Below are positions 61,774-64,000 of a DNA stretch of 64,000 nt, piece after piece. A program made the position numbers and the translations under genes. Below the pieces are notes generated by a model. It saw nothing but the letters and a program-made list of their open reading frames with translations, was not told the origin of the DNA and ran no database searches. Location: the NCBI RefSeq assembly GCF_022601895.1, contig NZ_JAKVIO010000007.1, positions 62,001 through 126,000 on the forward strand, read 5' to 3'. Each line of letters starts with the position of its first letter. Within the stretch, counting starts at the first letter, position 1. This DNA is from Sphingomonas sp. LaA6.9. GTDB taxonomy: Bacteria; Pseudomonadota; Alphaproteobacteria; Sphingomonadales; Sphingomonadaceae.

Positions 61774-62553
61774 TTACTTCCCCCGCTTCTTGCGGTGCTT
61801 TTCGAGGTCGAGGACCGATGTGTCGGCCTCTTCGGGGAGCAGGCCCAGACGGCGCGCCACTTCCTGATAGGCCTCGACCTCGCCGCCGAGATCGCGACGG
61901 AAGCGGTCCTTGTCGAGCTTCTCATTGGTCGTCATGTCCCACAGACGGCAGCCGTCTGGACTGATCTCGTCGGCCAGGATGACGCGGGCATAGTCATTGT
62001 CCCAGATCCGGCCGAACTCGAGCTTGAAGTCGACCAGACGAATGCCGATGCCCGCGAACAGGCCCGACATGAAATCGTTCACGCGGATCGCCATGTCGGC
62101 GATGTCGTGCATCTCCTCCTGGCTGGCCCAGCCGAAGCAGGCGATGTGCTCGTCGGCGATCATCGGATCGCCAAGCGCATCGTCCTTGTAGTAATATTCG
62201 ATGATCGTGCGCGGCAGCTGCGTGCCTTCCTCGATGCCGAGGCGCTTGGTCAGCGAGCCCGCGGCAACGTTGCGCACCACCACCTCGATCGGAACGATCT
62301 CGACCTGGCGGATCAGCTGCTCGCGCATGTTGAGCCGGCGGATGAAGTGCGTGGGGATGCCGATATTGCCGAGCAGCGTGAAGATGTGCTCGGAAATCCG
62401 GTTGTTGAGCACGCCCTTGCCGCTGATCGTACCCTTCTTCTGCGCGTTGAACGCGGTGGCGTCATCCTTGAAATACTGGATGAGCGTTCCGGGCTCAGGC
62501 CCCTCATAGAGGATCTTGGCCTTGCCCTCATAGATTTGGCGGCGGCGTGCCAT
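61774..62553 (-). CDS. purC: SAICAR synthetase PurC
   Basis: Joins aspartate to CAIR in purine synthesis (phosphoribosylaminoimidazole-succinocarboxamide synthase). The 259-residue protein has the ATP-binding start [24 protein letters not shown] given here as its key words [12 protein letters not shown], then [23 protein letters not shown] and [12 protein letters not shown] 62553 begins [11 protein letters not shown]. Normally it neighbours purSQ; here four unrelated genes lie between. A hairpin sits just upstream. Confidence 0.96.
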   Translation of the reverse strand: MARRRQIYEGKAKILYEGPEPGTLIQYFKDDATAFNAQKKGTISGKGVLNNRISEHIFTLLGNIGIPTHFIRRLNMREQLIRQVEIVPIEVVVRNVAAGSLTKRLGIEEGTQLPRTIIEYYYKDDALGDPMIADEHIACFGWASQEEMHDIADMAIRVNDFMSGLFAGIGIRLVDFKLEFGRIWDNDYARVILADEISPDGCRLWDMTTNEKLDKDRFRRDLGGEVEAYQEVARRLGLLPEEADTSVLDLEKHRKKRGK

Positions 62554-62578
62554 CTACACATACCCCTGAAAGTCGATG

Positions 62579-62614
62579 CCCCGGCAGCGCATAAATAGGA
62601 TGCGCATGCCGGGG
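62579..62614. promoter_or_regulatory. Long dyad upstream of purC
   Basis: CCCCGGCAGCGCAT (62579-62592) pairs with ATGCGC-A-TGCCGGGG (62600-62614), a 14-bp stem with one bulged base and a 7-nt loop, 26 bp before the purC start codon in the purC-nfeD divergent region. It could be a protein-binding dyad over the promoter or a leader-RNA hairpin. Confidence 0.65.
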
Positions 62615-62858
62615 CGGGAAGAGGGCTGCGCCTATAACCGAATCATTGGTCAGAGGCAATTGACGGACTCAGGCCACGCCCTCGACATCATCGTACGCGA
62701 AGCGTGCCATTTCGAAACGGCCGATATGATTATGCGGTCGCGATCACCGGATCCCGGAGACGCAAACTCTCAATCCGGCATCTGCCCGGACATCCGCCTG
62801 AATTCGTGCTATGATAACGATCCTGAATGCCCGGGAATGCCCCGGGAGGAGCAGCGAC

Positions 62859-64000
62859 GTGCCGCGCGCATCGCATATTAGGCCCTGGCGCCACTTTGGC
62901 CATTGGCTGGCGATCCTGCTGGTCGCACTGGTCGTGACGATATGCGTGCCCGCCGCGGGCCAGCGCGGGCCGCCCGCGATCGTGCTGCATCTCGACGGCG
63001 CGATAGGTCCCGCCAGCGCCGATTATCTGTCGCGGGCGCTCGATCGGGCCGCGAAGCGCAGCGCGCCGCTGGTCGTCGTGCGCCTCGATACGCCGGGCGG
63101 GCTCGATACTTCGATGCGTGCGATGATCCGCGACATCCTGGCCTCTCCCGTGCCGGTCGCGACCTATGTCAGCCCGAGCGGCGCGCGTGCGGCAAGCGCG
63201 GGCACCTTCCTGCTCTATGCCAGTCACGTAGCGGCCATGGCGCCCGGCACCAATGTCGGAGCGGCGACGCCGGTGCAGATCGGCGGTGTTCCCGGCCCCG
63301 ATCAGGGAACGGACAAGGACGCCCGGGACAAGGCTTCAACCCCGCGCAATCCGATGGACGCCAAAGCGGTCAACGATGCCGCCGCCTATATCCGCGCGCT
63401 CGCCGAATTACGGGGTCGCAATGTCGACTGGGCCGAAAAGGCGGTGCGCGAGGCCGCGAGCCTGTCGGCAAGCGCAGCGCTTCGCGAAGATGTGATTGAT
63501 ATCGAGGCGAAGAGCGTCGCCGACCTGCTGGCCCAGGCGCATGGCCGGATTGTGACGGTCGGCGGGAACCGCATCACGCTTGCCACGCGCGGACTTGGTG
63601 TCGAGGAAGTCCGGCCCGGCTGGCGCACCGAATTGCTGAGCGCGATCACCAACCCCAATGTCGCGCTGATCCTGATGATGGTGGGCATCTACGGTCTGAT
63701 CTTCGAGTTCATGAGCCCCGGCTTTTTCGCGCCAGGCACGATCGGCGCGATCTGCCTGCTGACCGGGCTCTATGCGCTCGCGGCGCTTCCCGTGAACTTT
63801 GCGGGGCTCGCGCTGATCGCGCTCGGCATCGGGTTGCTGGTTGCGGAGATGTACGTCGCCTCCTTCGGCACGCTGGGGCTGGGCGGCGTCGTCGCGCTCA
63901 TGCTCGGCGCGACGATCCTCGTTGATACCGACGTTCCCGAGTTCCGCGTGTCATGGTCGTCGATCGCGGGGATCACGGTCGCCAGCGTGGTCTTCATGCT
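62859..64000 (+). CDS. NfeD-family membrane-bound serine protease (3' end outside window)
   Basis: At least 380 residues, open at the right edge. GTG 62859 follows GGGAGGA at 8 nt. A signal/anchor segment (about 15-34) precedes a ClpP-like domain: IVLHLDGAIGPASADYL, RLDTPGGLDTSMR and the probable nucleophile Ser113 in SGARAASAGT. The second part has several membrane helices (IYGLIFEFMSPGFF onward) as in long NfeD proteins, which cleave membrane substrates and usually partner with SPFH/stomatin proteins encoded next door. The expected C-terminal OB domain lies beyond the window. Confidence 0.9.
   Translation, partial: MPRASHIRPWRHFGHWLAILLVALVVTICVPAAGQRGPPAIVLHLDGAIGPASADYLSRALDRAAKRSAPLVVVRLDTPGGLDTSMRAMIRDILASPVPVATYVSPSGARAASAGTFLLYASHVAAMAPGTNVGAATPVQIGGVPGPDQGTDKDARDKASTPRNPMDAKAVNDAAAYIRALAELRGRNVDWAEKAVREAASLSASAALREDVIDIEAKSVADLLAQAHGRIVTVGGNRITLATRGLGVEEVRPGWRTELLSAITNPNVALILMMVGIYGLIFEFMSPGFFAPGTIGAICLLTGLYALAALPVNFAGLALIALGIGLLVAEMYVASFGTLGLGGVVALMLGATILVDTDVPEFRVSWSSIAGITVASVVFM

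Overview
The window is GC-rich, densely coded DNA from a bacterial chromosome. Gene families and style point to an alphaproteobacterium, most likely a sphingomonad: a sphingan/gellan-like exopolysaccharide locus, a ParB-type remnant, a TonB-free envelope gene set, many 4-nt stop/start overlaps and frequent GTG/TTG starts. The taxonomic call is an inference from family resemblance; no database search was run.

Layout. 0-3.7 kb: end of an acetyl/succinylornithine aminotransferase gene, then astA and astD (arginine succinyltransferase pathway, without astB) and a fumarylacetoacetase-family hydrolase. 3.8-7.8 kb: CorA magnesium channel, an outer-membrane-protein tail fragment, a ROK sugar kinase, a 1-Cys peroxiredoxin and a persulfide dioxygenase-rhodanese fusion. 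7.9-13.0 kb: a compact terminal oxidase operon (subunit II, subunit I, two different subunit III proteins, subunit IV, membrane-anchored cytochrome c), convergent with a chromate transporter. 14.6-16.6 kb: an RBBP9-like hydrolase and a LuxR-type regulator preceded by two matching inverted repeats. 16.8-23.8 kb: a complete ABC-2 drug-export operon (TetR regulator, HlyD adaptor, tandem ATPase, two permeases, NodT-type outer-membrane factor) with a palindromic operator. 24-25.7 kb: a MarR regulator and galU.

26.4-40.8 kb is an exopolysaccharide locus of two divergent operons: Wzy polymerase, Wzc-type tyrosine autokinase, Wzx flippase, four glycosyltransferases, a pyruvyltransferase-family protein, UDP-glucose dehydrogenase, a beta-barrel outer-membrane protein and an exported beta-helix protein. 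GalU and Ugd supply UDP-glucose and UDP-glucuronate. No Wza-type exporter and no initiating phosphoglycosyltransferase are present here. It is followed by a 2551-residue autotransporter (41.3-48.9 kb) with beta-helix and RTX-like repeats.

49-55.1 kb is a patchwork of accessory debris: a frameshifted unknown gene, a ParB C-terminal stump, an intact hipBA toxin-antitoxin pair with a duplicated operator region, an IS3 fragment, tRNA-Arg(TCT), a 672-bp-spaced direct repeat of the tRNA/transporter junction enclosing a broken SDR gene, a queuosine-precursor transporter, and an IS21 istB tail containing a 38-bp perfect palindrome. 55.2-64 kb returns to housekeeping: a GFA-type protein, purQ, purS, an M16 lipoprotein protease, a glutathione transferase, a pyridoxamine-phosphate-oxidase-like protein, a LysR regulator, purC and the start of an NfeD-type membrane protease that runs off the window.
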